Shown piece after piece: positions 45,391-55,075 of a DNA stretch of 61,761 bases. A model generated the notes under the pieces. That model was not told the DNA's origin. It saw only the letters and a list, made by a program, of their open reading frames with translations, and ran no database searches. Both the position numbers and the translations under genes were made by a program. Source of the stretch: a bacterium (GTDB lineage Bacteria > SAR324 > XYD2-FULL-50-16); NCBI GenBank assembly GCA_018829445.1, contig JAHJTV010000064.1, positions 1 through 61,761 on the forward strand. Reading direction: 5' to 3'. The first letter of the stretch is position 1, and the number at the start of each line of letters is the position of its first letter.

Positions 45391-48300
45391 ATGTCAGCTT
45401 CTGATGAAAAGTATCAACCGCAAAACCATGTTCGTGTGGTCACAGCCACAGCACTGTTTGATGGCCATGATGCTTCAATCAATATTATGCGAAGGATTCT
45501 TCAGGATTTGGGAGCTGAAGTTATCCACCTGGGACACAATCGATCCGTTCAGGATGTTGTGGATGCTGCAATAGAAGAAGATGTGCAGGGTATCGCCGTC
45601 TCCAGTTATCAGGGCGGACACGTTGAGTTCTTTAAATATATGATAGATTTGCTCAAGGAAAACGGGGCAGGTCACATCAAGATATTTGGAGGCGGTGGCG
45701 GGGTCATCGTTCCCGAAGAGATTAAGGAGTTGGAGGCCTACGGAGTTACAAAGATCTACTCACCGGAAGATGGTTCGAAGATGGGTTTGGTGGGGATGAT
45801 TCAACACATGATGGAGAATCTTGATTTCCCGATTGTGCGGGAGAAATCGTTTGATCTATCCGGATTATCTGTCGCCAACCGCCCCTTGTTGTCCAATATG
45901 ATCTCTGCTTTTGAACTGGGGTTATGGCAGGATTCAGCGGAAATTGCAGGAATTAGAAAAGAGGTAGAAACACTGGCGGCGCAGAAAAAGACCCCTGTCA
46001 TTGGGATAACGGGTACCGGCGGTGCAGGAAAGTCCTCTTTGACCGATGAGTTGATTTTTCGTTTTCTGCATGATTTTAAAGATAAAACCATCGCCATCAT
46101 CAGTTGTGATCCTTCAAAACGAAAAACAGGGGGAGCCTTATTGGGCGACCGTATTCGCATGAATTCCATTGGAAACTCCAACGTATTCATGAGAAGTCTT
46201 GCTACCCGTAAATCTCACACTGAGATACCTGATAATTTGAAAGAGGTTGTTAATCTCGTCAAAGTTGCCGGTTTTGATGTTATCATTGTGGAAACCGCGG
46301 GAATCGGCCAGGGCGACTCCCATATCATCGATCTGGTTGACTTACCTGTTTATGTTATGACCAGCGAGTTTGGTGCGGCATCTCAGTTGGAAAAGATAGA
46401 TATGCTTGATTTTGCTGAATTGGTGGTTGTTAACAAATTTGAAAAACGCGGGGGTGACGATGCGGTGGCGGACGTTAGAAAACAGGTACAGCGGAATATG
46501 AAGCTGTTTGAAGAAAAACTCGAGAATATGCCTGTTTACGGCACGATCGCCTCCAAGTTCAATGATGATGGGGTTACGGCTTTGTATCATGCAATTCTGG
46601 ATAAGCTTCAGGAAAAAGCCGGGATCAGCTTCCAATCAAAATTGCCCAGATCGGGTTTGAAAACATCAAACACCAAAACCATCATTATTCCGCCGGAACG
46701 GGTGCGCTATCTTTCCGAGATCGCCGATACCATTAGGAATTATCATCAAAAAACCAAGGATCAATCCAAAGCGATCAGAAATGTCTGGCATCTGGAGGAA
46801 TCGCTCAAAATGTTGCAGAATGGGAATCAGGAAGACCCTGCAGAAGGGGTGATTGCTACCCTGAAAAAGGAGATTGCTGCAGCCCGGGATAAGGTAGAGG
46901 GTGAAAGTTTAAAGGTGATGAAACTGTGGGATGAGATCAAGGAGAAGTATACGCAGGATGAGTTGGTTTATGAGGTGAGAGGAAGGGAGATCAGACTGCC
47001 GCTTTATTCAACTTCACTGTCACACACCAAAATTCCTAAAATATCCATCCCCCGTTTTACAGACCCCGGAGAGATCTTTCGCTGGATGAGGGAGGAAAAC
47101 CTACCCGGGTATTTCCCGTATACGTCCGGTTTGTTTCCACTGAAACGGGTTGGTGAAGATCCCACCCGGATGTTCGCCGGCGAAGGCGATCCGGCCAGAA
47201 CCAACCGACGATTTAAATTACTGTCAGCCAATTACGATGCCAAACGGTTATCGACTGCGTTTGATGCCGTCACCCTGTTTGGTTTTGATCCCCAGGAACG
47301 ACCGGATATATACGGCAAGGTCGGGACTTCCGGCGTCAGTATCTGTACCCTTGATGATGTCAAGGTGCTCTATGGTGGATTCGAATTATGTCTTCCCACA
47401 ACATCCGTATCCATGACCATTAATGGTCCGGCTCCCATTATTCTGGCCATGTTTCTGAATACGGCCATGGATCAGGAACTGGAGAGGGCTGAGAACGAGA
47501 AGAGCAGAAAACTGACAGAATCCGAGCAAAGTGAAATCCGATCCAAAGTCCTGAGCAATGTCCGGGGAACGGTGCAAGCCGATATACTTAAGGAGGACCA
47601 GGGGCAGAACTCCTGTATTTTCTCCATTGATTTTGCCCTGAAAATGATGGGGGATATTCAGCAGTATTTTATCGATCAAAATATCCGCAATTTCTATTCG
47701 GTGTCCATCTCCGGCTATCACATCGCTGAAGCCGGGGCAAATCCGATTACACAAACCGCGTTCACTATCGCCAATGGTTTTACCTATGTGGAATATTACC
47801 TTTCCCGGGGAATGCCCATCGATACCTTTGCACCTAACCTGTCATTTTTCTTCTCCAATGGGATGGACCCCGAATATACCGTTATTGGCAGAGTCGCCAG
47901 AAGAATCTGGTCCATCGCTCTCAAGGAAAAATACGGTGCGTCGACACGCTCTCAGATGCTAAAGTATCATATCCAAACATCGGGACGATCCCTTCATGCC
48001 CAGGATATTCAATTCAATGACATCAGAACCACCCTGCAGGCCCTCTGTGCTGTCTATGATAATTGCAACAGCCTTCATACCAATTCATATGATGAGGCCA
48101 TCACCACTCCCAGTAATGAATCGGTCAGGCGGGCTCTGGCCATCCAGCTGATCATCAATCGCGAATGGGGACTGGCGAAAAACGAGAACATGAACCAGGG
48201 CAGTTTTATTGTTGAGGAGTTGACCGAATTGGTTGAGGAGGCAATTCTTCTCGAATTTGACAGAATCACATCAAGAGGCGGTGTCTTGGGTGCAATGGAA

Positions 48301-48669
48301 ACCGGTTATCAGCGGGGCAAGATCCAGGAAGAATCGATCTATTACGAGACCTTAAAACATACCGGAGAATATCCGATCGTCGGGGTTAATACATTCCAGG
48401 ATGTCGATGCCGATCTGGAATCCATTGCAGGAGCCATCGAGCTTGCCAGGGCTACTGAGGAAGAAAAGGAATCCCAGTTGCAACGCTTGAACGAATTTCA
48501 ACAGAGGAATGCGGATAAAGCCCCACAAGCCCTGGAAAGCTTACAGAATGTAGCACTGAGCGGAGGCAACATCTTTGCTGAATTGGTGGACACGGTTAAG
48601 TATTGCAGTCTGGGTCAGATTACCAACGCCTTAAATGACGTCGGCGGCCAATATCGGCGGAATATGTAA
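45391..48669 (+). CDS. icmF: fused isobutyryl-CoA mutase (IcmF)
   Basis: The 1092-residue protein interconverts isobutyryl-CoA and n-butyryl-CoA using adenosylcobalamin. Domains in order: B12-binding (about 12-145, FDGHDASINIM with His 26 as base-off ligand), a MeaI-type G-protein chaperone (about 200-410, GITGTGGAGKSS, CDPSKRKTGGALLGDR, ETAGIGQGD, NKFEKRG), a linker, and the mutase TIM barrel (about 545-1090, YFPYTSGLFPLKR, ISGYHIAEAGANP). F582 in SGLF and Q739 in GQNSCIFS occupy the places of Tyr and Arg in methylmalonyl-CoA mutase, which fits isobutyryl rather than methylmalonyl specificity. The adjacent acyl-CoA dehydrogenase supports a role in valine or isobutyrate breakdown. No cobalamin riboswitch is seen upstream. 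Confidence 0.96.
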   Translation: MSASDEKYQPQNHVRVVTATALFDGHDASINIMRRILQDLGAEVIHLGHNRSVQDVVDAAIEEDVQGIAVSSYQGGHVEFFKYMIDLLKENGAGHIKIFGGGGGVIVPEEIKELEAYGVTKIYSPEDGSKMGLVGMIQHMMENLDFPIVREKSFDLSGLSVANRPLLSNMISAFELGLWQDSAEIAGIRKEVETLAAQKKTPVIGITGTGGAGKSSLTDELIFRFLHDFKDKTIAIISCDPSKRKTGGALLGDRIRMNSIGNSNVFMRSLATRKSHTEIPDNLKEVVNLVKVAGFDVIIVETAGIGQGDSHIIDLVDLPVYVMTSEFGAASQLEKIDMLDFAELVVVNKFEKRGGDDAVADVRKQVQRNMKLFEEKLENMPVYGTIASKFNDDGVTALYHAILDKLQEKAGISFQSKLPRSGLKTSNTKTIIIPPERVRYLSEIADTIRNYHQKTKDQSKAIRNVWHLEESLKMLQNGNQEDPAEGVIATLKKEIAAARDKVEGESLKVMKLWDEIKEKYTQDELVYEVRGREIRLPLYSTSLSHTKIPKISIPRFTDPGEIFRWMREENLPGYFPYTSGLFPLKRVGEDPTRMFAGEGDPARTNRRFKLLSANYDAKRLSTAFDAVTLFGFDPQERPDIYGKVGTSGVSICTLDDVKVLYGGFELCLPTTSVSMTINGPAPIILAMFLNTAMDQELERAENEKSRKLTESEQSEIRSKVLSNVRGTVQADILKEDQGQNSCIFSIDFALKMMGDIQQYFIDQNIRNFYSVSISGYHIAEAGANPITQTAFTIANGFTYVEYYLSRGMPIDTFAPNLSFFFSNGMDPEYTVIGRVARRIWSIALKEKYGASTRSQMLKYHIQTSGRSLHAQDIQFNDIRTTLQALCAVYDNCNSLHTNSYDEAITTPSNESVRRALAIQLIINREWGLAKNENMNQGSFIVEELTELVEEAILLEFDRITSRGGVLGAMETGYQRGKIQEESIYYETLKHTGEYPIVGVNTFQDVDADLESIAGAIELARATEEEKESQLQRLNEFQQRNADKAPQALESLQNVALSGGNIFAELVDTVKYCSLGQITNALNDVGGQYRRNM

Positions 48670-48738
48670 TTGGTACTCCAACGGAGGCTGCCAATTCCGG
48701 AAAAGTTAGCATAAGATTTTTTTATTGGAGCAAGGATT

Positions 48739-48806
48739 ACGGTAGGGCGGGGTTACATCCCCGCCAGAACCAACTCAAAGACGGCCATGTAAGGTCGCCC
48801 TACCGT
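48739..48806. repeat. ACGGTAGGGCG...CGCCCTACCGT palindromic element
   Basis: A complete element with GGGGTTACATCCCCGCC, a 15-bp spacer and CGGCCATGTAAGGTCGCCC, between icmF and acd. The preceding GGAGCAAGGATT is shared with the copy at 54929. Confidence 0.88.
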
Positions 48807-48918
48807 CAGAGCTGCGAAGTAATAATGCATTTTGCAAATATAAACCTATCTGTATTAAGGGGATTTTTGAATCAAGTTATTTTTCAGGGGAGTATTTAAT
48901 TTCACAAGGAGGAATAAA

Positions 48919-50073
48919 ATGGATTTTGCGTTCACAAAAGAACAGTTGGAAATACAAAAGGCAGTCAAAAACTTTTGCAAGGGGGAATTTAGCAAGGAAT
49001 TGGCCTACGAGCTGGATGACAAACATGAATTCCCCATGAAATTGTTTAAAAAAGCGGCTGATCTGGGTTTTATCGGAATCGCTTTTCCGGAAAAGTATTC
49101 CGGTCAGGGGTTAGGAAGTATGGAGAATACCATCGTCGTTGAAGAATTGTGCCGGGCGGATTCAACTATCGGAACGGCCCTGGCGCTATCCTATTTCGCG
49201 TCTGAATGTCTCCAGCATTTTGCCAGTGATGAATTGAAGGAAAAATTTCTGCCCCGGGTGGCTGAAGGAAAGACCTTGTCAGCCGGTGCTTTTACCGAAC
49301 CGGATCATGGATCGGATATCACCTGCATGGATACCACGGCTGTAAAAGACGGTGATGAGTGGGTGATTAACGGAACAAAGGTTTTTATCACCAATGGTGC
49401 CCTGGCAGGTTTTTTTACGGTGCTGGTGCAGACTGATACGGAATGTCAACCCTCACACAAGGGAATCAGTATGATCCTGGTGGAGGCGGATCGGAAAGGG
49501 GTTTCAACAGCTGATGTGGGGAAAAAAATGGGAATCCGCTCCACTTCCACCTGCGAAGTGGTTTTTAAGGACGTGCGTGTTCCCTCGACCAATCTCATCG
49601 GAGAAGAGGGCAGGGGATTTTACCAGGTTCTTCACTTCTTTGATGAAAGCCGCATCATGATAGGGGCTCAGGCTTTGGGAATAGCAGAATGTGCTTATGA
49701 TAGGGCGCTGGCTTATATCAAGGAACGGGAGCAATTTGGTAAGAAAATCGGCCAGTTCCAGGTGACTCAACATAAGATTGCCGATATGCATACCAAAATA
49801 GAACTGGCAAAGTTGATGGTTTACAAGGCCGCCTGGAATTTTGATCAAGGAAGGATTGATCCGGGGTTGACCTCCATGGCAAAGATGTATGCAGCCAGAA
49901 CTGCAGTTGAAGTGGCCGATGAAGCGATTCAGTTGCTGGGAGGATACGGCTACATCACCGAATATGAGGTGGAGCGCATCTATCGCGACGCAAAAATCAC
50001 CGAGATTTATGAGGGCACCAAAGAGATACAGAAAAACACCATCGCCAGCCAGATTCTTGGTAAGATGAAATAG
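48919..50073 (+). CDS. acyl-CoA dehydrogenase, short/branched-chain type
   Basis: The 384-residue flavoprotein has the family segments AFTEPDHGSDI (FAD contact), GTKVFITNGALAGFFTVL, MGIRSTSTCEVVFKDVRVP, LLGGYGYITEYEVERIYRDAKITEIYEGTKEIQ. The catalytic base is E365 in IYEGT, the position used by short-chain and butyryl-CoA dehydrogenases. It would oxidise butyryl- or isobutyryl-CoA made by IcmF. AGGAGG lies 6 bases before the ATG. It follows icmF by 249 bp with a palindromic element between, so it may have its own promoter. Confidence 0.94.
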   Translation: MDFAFTKEQLEIQKAVKNFCKGEFSKELAYELDDKHEFPMKLFKKAADLGFIGIAFPEKYSGQGLGSMENTIVVEELCRADSTIGTALALSYFASECLQHFASDELKEKFLPRVAEGKTLSAGAFTEPDHGSDITCMDTTAVKDGDEWVINGTKVFITNGALAGFFTVLVQTDTECQPSHKGISMILVEADRKGVSTADVGKKMGIRSTSTCEVVFKDVRVPSTNLIGEEGRGFYQVLHFFDESRIMIGAQALGIAECAYDRALAYIKEREQFGKKIGQFQVTQHKIADMHTKIELAKLMVYKAAWNFDQGRIDPGLTSMAKMYAARTAVEVADEAIQLLGGYGYITEYEVERIYRDAKITEIYEGTKEIQKNTIASQILGKMK

Positions 50074-50100
50074 GTAGCGTATCCTGATATTGCACTAAGA

Positions 50101-50607
50101 TAAAACGGTAAGGCGGCACCAGGTAGCCGCCGGGAATACGTATTTAGGAAATAAATTTATATTTTATTGTTTTCCTGATACAGAAGATGGTCAGGCACCC
50201 ATGTAAGGGTGCCCTACCGTTTCATTTTCTTTCACATGAGAATTTGAGAAAAACCACAGAATAACGGTAGGGCGGCCCTACGTGGCCGCCGAAGATGGGC
50301 ATTTAGGAGATAAATTTATATTACAGCATTTTCCTGATACGAAAGATTGTCAGGCGCCCATGTAAGGGCGCCCTACCGTTTCATTTTCTTTCACATGAGA
50401 ATTTGAGCAAAACCACAGAATAACGGTAGGGCGGCCCTACGTGGCCGCCGAAGATGGGCATTTAGGAGATAAATTTATATTACAGCATTTTCCTGATACG
50501 AAAGATTGTCAGGCGCCCATGTAAGGGCGCCCTACCGTTTTATTCTCTTTTACCGGGGATTTGAGCGTATCCGCAGAATAACGGTAGGGCGGCCCTACGT
50601 GGCCGCC
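50101..50607. repeat. tandem array, 3.3 units of about 158 bp
   Basis: ATAACGGTAG recurs at 50261, 50420 and 50578, and a more diverged unit starts near 50102. Each unit holds GGGCGGCCCTACGTGGCCGC and GGCGCCCATGTAAGGGCGCC palindromes. The units match those at 1-316 in reverse-complement orientation. They fill most of the 700-bp gap 50074-50773. Confidence 0.93.
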
Positions 50608-50689
50608 TTTAAATAGGTACTGACGGGTCGTAACCTCGCCCTGCCATAGTCCTTGCATTTGAGAATCGATATTCCATAATTTGCAGATG

Positions 50690-50709
50690 ATTCCCGCCTG
50701 CGCGGGAAT
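50690..50709. repeat. ATTCCCGC hairpin (REP-like)
   Basis: ATTCCCGC and GCGGGAAT with a CTGC loop, followed by GACAG. It resembles dispersed hairpins of the GATTCCCGCC..GGAATGACA type. Confidence 0.7.
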
Positions 50710-50773
50710 GACAGTTTGCACCAGGATTCATATTGAATAGTTTGGAAGTTTTTAAACTCAACGAGAAAAGATC

Positions 50774-51238
50774 GTGGCGATAGAGATTGAACGCAAGTTC
50801 TTAGTAAAAGACAATAACTGGCGAGGGGTTGAGGGAACCCGTTTTCGTCAGGGCTATCTGAACAGGGAAATAGATCGTACGGTTCGTGTGCGAATTGCTG
50901 GTGACCATGGATTTATCACCATAAAAGGGAAAACGACAAAGGCAACTCGTCCGGAATTTGAATATGAGATTCCGCTGAAAGATGCCGAAGAGATGCTGGA
51001 TACACTCTGCCTGCGGCCGTTGATTGAGAAGACGCGCTATCTGGTGGAATTTGAAGGGGCGATCTTTGAAGTGGACGAGTTCACTGGAGAAAATAGCGGT
51101 CTCGTGATAGCCGAATTGGAGCTGAATACTGAAAGCCAGCCCTTTCCCAAACCAGACTGGTTAGGAGAAGAGGTCACCAATGACCCCCGCTATTTTAACT
51201 CCAACCTGGTTAAGAACCCCTATTCCCGCTGGAGATGA
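50774..51238 (+). CDS. CYTH-domain protein (triphosphatase/adenylate cyclase fold)
   Basis: The 154-residue protein opens with the ExExK signature (IEIERKFLV) and continues with the charged tunnel strands TVRVRIAGDHGFITIKGK, RPEFEYEIPL, KTRYLVEFEGAIFEVDEF and VIAELEL. CYTH proteins bind triphosphate with two metal ions; short bacterial members are usually inorganic triphosphatases rather than cyclases. The start is a GTG seven bases after GAAAAGA. The end is 14 bp from the stop of the convergent chemoreceptor. There is no CHAD domain. Confidence 0.9.
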   Translation: MAIEIERKFLVKDNNWRGVEGTRFRQGYLNREIDRTVRVRIAGDHGFITIKGKTTKATRPEFEYEIPLKDAEEMLDTLCLRPLIEKTRYLVEFEGAIFEVDEFTGENSGLVIAELELNTESQPFPKPDWLGEEVTNDPRYFNSNLVKNPYSRWR

Positions 51239-51251
51239 GGTGAGATATTAT

Positions 51252-53402
51252 TTAAACCTCAATCTCCTCGCCCGATTCCAGCAGAATTGTCTGATCTTTG
51301 ATACGGAATCGATTCAATTGTTTTTTCAACTTGGTTGCCAGCTCTGATAATTCCTGTGATGCAGAAGCTGATTGTTCGGATATGGATGAATTCTGTTGAA
51401 TAACATTATTGACCTGATGTAATCCGTTGTTTATCTCTACGACTGCAGCAACCTGATCTTTTGAGGCAGAAGAGATTTCGCTGACCAATCCATTCGACTT
51501 TTCAATTCCAGAGGTAATCTGGGTTAAAATCTCAGCCGTCTTATCAGCATTGATCACCCCTTTATCGACCTCCTTGAGAGAACTTTCGATCAGTCCGGTG
51601 GTGTTTTTAGCTGCTTCTGCGCTTCTGGCTGCTAGATTTCTGACCTCTTCGGCGACAACAGCAAATCCTTTTCCGTATTTTCCGGCTCGGGCCGCTTCCA
51701 CAGCGGCATTCAGAGCCAGCAGGTTTGTCTGAAAAGCGATCTCATCAATCACCTTTATTATTTTTGAAACCTCATTGCTGGTTTCATTAATCTGCTTCAT
51801 GGAAAGAAGCATATGTTGCATCTGGTCATTGCCCTCTTTGACAATTGTGAGGGTCTCTTCTGTTATCTCTTTGGCGTTGTTGGCTTTTTCGCTGTTGATT
51901 TTTGATTGAGAACCGATTTCGTTCATGGAGGAGGAGATCTGCTCCAACGTGGCTGCCTGTTCTGAAGTTCCACTTGCCAGAGACTGGGAGGATCTGCTCA
52001 ACTCTTCCGCACCCAGATTGACCTGAGTGCTTGCTTTTAAAACACGATCGATGACCTGGGAGAGAATGTTGATTGATTCATTGGTATTTTTCTGAAGTTC
52101 TTTTGTTTCTCCCTTAAAATCACCTTCAATCCCCTGTGATAAATCCCCATTGGCAACGGAAGCCATGGTGCGGTTGATCTGTTCAATTGCCATTTGAAAA
52201 GAATCCATCAGGTCATTAAAGGATTGAGAAATGACACCGGTTTCATCCACTGAAACAACGGGAACTCTTCTTGAAAAACTCCCGGTTTCCTTCACGGTTG
52301 ACATGGTTTGCGAGAGCAGTTCCAGAGGTTTTGTCACCCGATTGGCAATCATAAATGACAGGGGCAGCACGATAACAATGGATCCAATTGAAACGAAACA
52401 CAGGATCTTAATAATCTGCCAGGTGTTTCTCATCGCTTCACCGGAGGAGATCAGAATAGCGATCGCACCAATTGTGCCTCCATCGGAGAAGAGAGGCAGT
52501 ATTCCCTGAAAGAAGGTTTCACTATTAATTTTAACGTCACTCAGAAAAACTTCCTGGTCCAATATACTCCAGTCTTTTTTATCCGGTTTGAACTGATCGA
52601 TATTAACGCTTTTATAATCCGGGTTGCTGCCGGACAACAAACCCTTCTCTCCGAATACGTTAATTTCTACACCTGTTAGTTTATTCAATCGGTCAACAAA
52701 ACCCGAGGCGATTGGATAAACTGCAGTTACAAATCCGATTTGTGCTTCTTTAAACTTATCTGCCTGCTGGTCGTAAACAGAAGCAATAATTGGAGCATAG
52801 GTGGTTAATGCCACTTCATCTGCCGATTCTTCGAATTGCGTTTTTTCAACAGCAGGAACCGGTTGTTGAAATCTTTTGCTGAAGACTGCATTGATCTCAG
52901 CAACTTTCCACATATCTGATTGAATATTCTCTCCCCTCTTCAATACTATGACGTCAAAACCGGTTCGGAGAGGATATCCAATAGTTGTTTGCCCCTCCTC
53001 CATGGAGACAAACGCAATCAGGTTTCCGGTTTCGGAATAGACGGCAGTTCTTGCCAGGTTGGCAGTTCTGGCAATGGTGTGCAGTGAGGCAGCTATTTCC
53101 TGGTAAGTTGCTTTTCCGGTACTGTCCAGTTCCTGGGTGGGATCCATCATCTTTATAAACTCAATACTGCTGGCAAGAGTTTCAGTGTTGGCAATCTGTT
53201 TGGTATGGTTTAAAAGCTTTACGCCCATGTTCAACAGATCATCCTGAATCAGCTTCATGCTTTGATCCACACGGGAAAATGAGGCATCCCGGTTCTGATC
53301 GTAAATAATTAATGAAATGATGATAGTGGATAACGTCATGATCAGTATTACAAGACCCAGGGCACCGGCGGTGATTTTCAGTCTAAGCTTTGTGCGAAAC
53401 AT
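51252..53402 (-). CDS. methyl-accepting chemotaxis protein
   Basis: The 716-residue protein has TM1 (about 8-32), a large periplasmic Cache-like sensor (about 35-325), TM2 (about 330-355), HAMP (about 355-408) and a cytoplasmic signalling coiled coil. The hairpin tip EIAFQTNLLALNAAVEAARAG and the downstream GFAVVAEEVRNLA are canonical. The region FQGILPLFSDGGTIGAIAIL in the sensor is Cache-like and suggests a small-molecule ligand. There is no NWETF-type tail. No che genes are near, so it would join an array encoded elsewhere. It is next to livK, and the ligand could be the same compound class (weak inference). Confidence 0.92.
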   Translation of the reverse strand: MFRTKLRLKITAGALGLVILIMTLSTIIISLIIYDQNRDASFSRVDQSMKLIQDDLLNMGVKLLNHTKQIANTETLASSIEFIKMMDPTQELDSTGKATYQEIAASLHTIARTANLARTAVYSETGNLIAFVSMEEGQTTIGYPLRTGFDVIVLKRGENIQSDMWKVAEINAVFSKRFQQPVPAVEKTQFEESADEVALTTYAPIIASVYDQQADKFKEAQIGFVTAVYPIASGFVDRLNKLTGVEINVFGEKGLLSGSNPDYKSVNIDQFKPDKKDWSILDQEVFLSDVKINSETFFQGILPLFSDGGTIGAIAILISSGEAMRNTWQIIKILCFVSIGSIVIVLPLSFMIANRVTKPLELLSQTMSTVKETGSFSRRVPVVSVDETGVISQSFNDLMDSFQMAIEQINRTMASVANGDLSQGIEGDFKGETKELQKNTNESINILSQVIDRVLKASTQVNLGAEELSRSSQSLASGTSEQAATLEQISSSMNEIGSQSKINSEKANNAKEITEETLTIVKEGNDQMQHMLLSMKQINETSNEVSKIIKVIDEIAFQTNLLALNAAVEAARAGKYGKGFAVVAEEVRNLAARSAEAAKNTTGLIESSLKEVDKGVINADKTAEILTQITSGIEKSNGLVSEISSASKDQVAAVVEINNGLHQVNNVIQQNSSISEQSASASQELSELATKLKKQLNRFRIKDQTILLESGEEIEV

Positions 53403-53512
53403 CTCAAAATCCTTTTTGAACGGATTGACGGGTATTCAAGGGGGATAAAACAGCCGTATGTTTTGGACCATCCCGACTTGGCAGAATATCGGGAAAGTCC
53501 GAAACAGGGGTG

Positions 53513-54694
53513 TTAGTATTTCAATATCATTTTCTTGCCAGTGGGGGAGAGCCAGCGACCATCCTGAATCTGGAGCAGCATGGACTCCCTTGACCCTTCA
53601 TGCTTGTCCGCGCTGAAACTTCGCGTGGGTCCGTTGAAAGGGCTTTCGTGACTGCTGATGGCTTCCATTCCTTTGATGAAGGATTCAGTCGTTAGATCTT
53701 TTCCCGCATTTTGCAAAGCGAGTACTGTAAGATCAGCTACGATATATCCTACCTGGGCCTCACCACCGGGATAAGATCCGAATTTCGCATTGTAGTCATC
53801 AAAAAACTGTTTCCCTTTGCCGCTAACCTGGTCGTAATAAGCTTGCTCAATACCGGTTACAGCATAAAGACCTTCGACTGCTTTGCCACCGTTACCGGAG
53901 ACGATGGAATTACAAGCGGCGGTGTTTCCCACCATAGTCACATCCCATCCCATTTTTCTGGCTGTTGCCACAGACATGATGGTGTCCCTGATGATGGTGC
54001 CTAACATGATCAGATCGCAGTTCGCTTTTCTCAGTTTGGTGATTGCTCCGACAAAGTTGGTTTCGGAATCCTTGTGAGAAGTTTCGGCCACCAGATTCAT
54101 GTTCATGGCTTTCAATTGATCGTTTACTGCATCAACGGTTTCTGCCCCAAAATCGGTATCAACATATAACATGCAAACATTTTTCTTTCCCTTTTCCTCA
54201 ACAAAATACTTAAGACCGGCACGTCCCTGATCGTAATAGCTGGAAATGGCTGAGAATTTCAATGGGTGTAGCGGCTGTACCATGGCCCTTGCAGCTGTAT
54301 AGGGAAACAGGCTTGGAATATCCTTTGGCAGCTGCATTTTAAATACCGCGAGGTTATGGGGCGTTCCAATCGATGCAATCAGTGCAAACACCTTATCCCG
54401 ATTGATCAATTTATTAGCCTTTTGCACGGCAACGGGAACGCTGTATTGAGAGTCTTCAACCACATACTTAATCTGCCGTCCATGAATTCCTCCGGCTGCA
54501 TTCACCTCATCAAACCGCATTCGTACTGCCTGGGTAACACTGGACCCCCATCCGGCAACCGGGCCGCTGAGTGCAGTGTGAGTGCCAAGAACGACCTCAT
54601 CATCACTGACTCCCTGCAAGGCATAACCGGTTACTGCAAATCCCATCAAGATAGCAACATTCAATATCACTTTCATCAAGCTTTTTTGCATCAT
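53513..54694 (-). CDS. livK: Liv-type ABC transporter substrate-binding protein
   Basis: The protein of about 393 residues starts at the ATG 54694 (AGGAG six bases upstream; the frame stays open to 54745) and has a signal peptide (VILNVAILMGFAVTGYA). It is a type-I periplasmic binding protein of the Leu/Ile/Val or amide/aromatic group: LGTHTALSGPVAGWGSSV, AGGIHGRQIKYVVEDSQY, KANKLINRDKVFALI. The ligand need not be an amino acid; the CoA ligase upstream suggests a carboxylate. It is separated from the ligase by 380 bp and a repeat, so it may be transcribed separately. Confidence 0.88.
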   Translation of the reverse strand: MMQKSLMKVILNVAILMGFAVTGYALQGVSDDEVVLGTHTALSGPVAGWGSSVTQAVRMRFDEVNAAGGIHGRQIKYVVEDSQYSVPVAVQKANKLINRDKVFALIASIGTPHNLAVFKMQLPKDIPSLFPYTAARAMVQPLHPLKFSAISSYYDQGRAGLKYFVEEKGKKNVCMLYVDTDFGAETVDAVNDQLKAMNMNLVAETSHKDSETNFVGAITKLRKANCDLIMLGTIIRDTIMSVATARKMGWDVTMVGNTAACNSIVSGNGGKAVEGLYAVTGIEQAYYDQVSGKGKQFFDDYNAKFGSYPGGEAQVGYIVADLTVLALQNAGKDLTTESFIKGMEAISSHESPFNGPTRSFSADKHEGSRESMLLQIQDGRWLSPTGKKMILKY

Positions 54695-54928
54695 GTTCTC
54701 TCCTTTCGCTTTAGATGATTCAGCTGTAAATCGGGGTACTCCCATATCGCATCACGATTCACAGGGTTTAAATGACACCTCCATCAAATAAATCATTTCG
54801 ATAAGGTATCCGGAAAAAATGTTTTGATTCGCTTTTTAAACTCGAAATATATCGTAAAAAATTTCAATCGGCCATTATTCTGGGTCTTTTTCCCGGCTGT
54901 AGAATAGACTGAATCTAGAGCAAGGATT

Positions 54929-54996
54929 ACGGTAGGGCGGGGTTACATCCCCGCCGGAACTACCCCCAAGGCGGCCACGTAGGGCCGCCCTACCGT
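54929..54996. repeat. ACGGTAGGGCG...CGCCCTACCGT palindromic element
   Basis: A complete copy between livK and the acyl-CoA ligase, nearly identical to 48739-48806 and sharing the upstream GAGCAAGGATT. No other feature is visible in the 54695-55075 gap. Confidence 0.88.
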
Positions 54997-55075
54997 TAAA
55001 ACAGATACACAAACTTCAACCAATGGCTGGCAAGCATTCCCTAATAAGCCATCTGCCAACCGCCAACCGCCATAC

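Noticed and set aside
50101..50607. CRISPR array
   Set aside because: The whole 158-bp unit repeats, including the spacer-like parts; there are no unique spacers and no cas genes.
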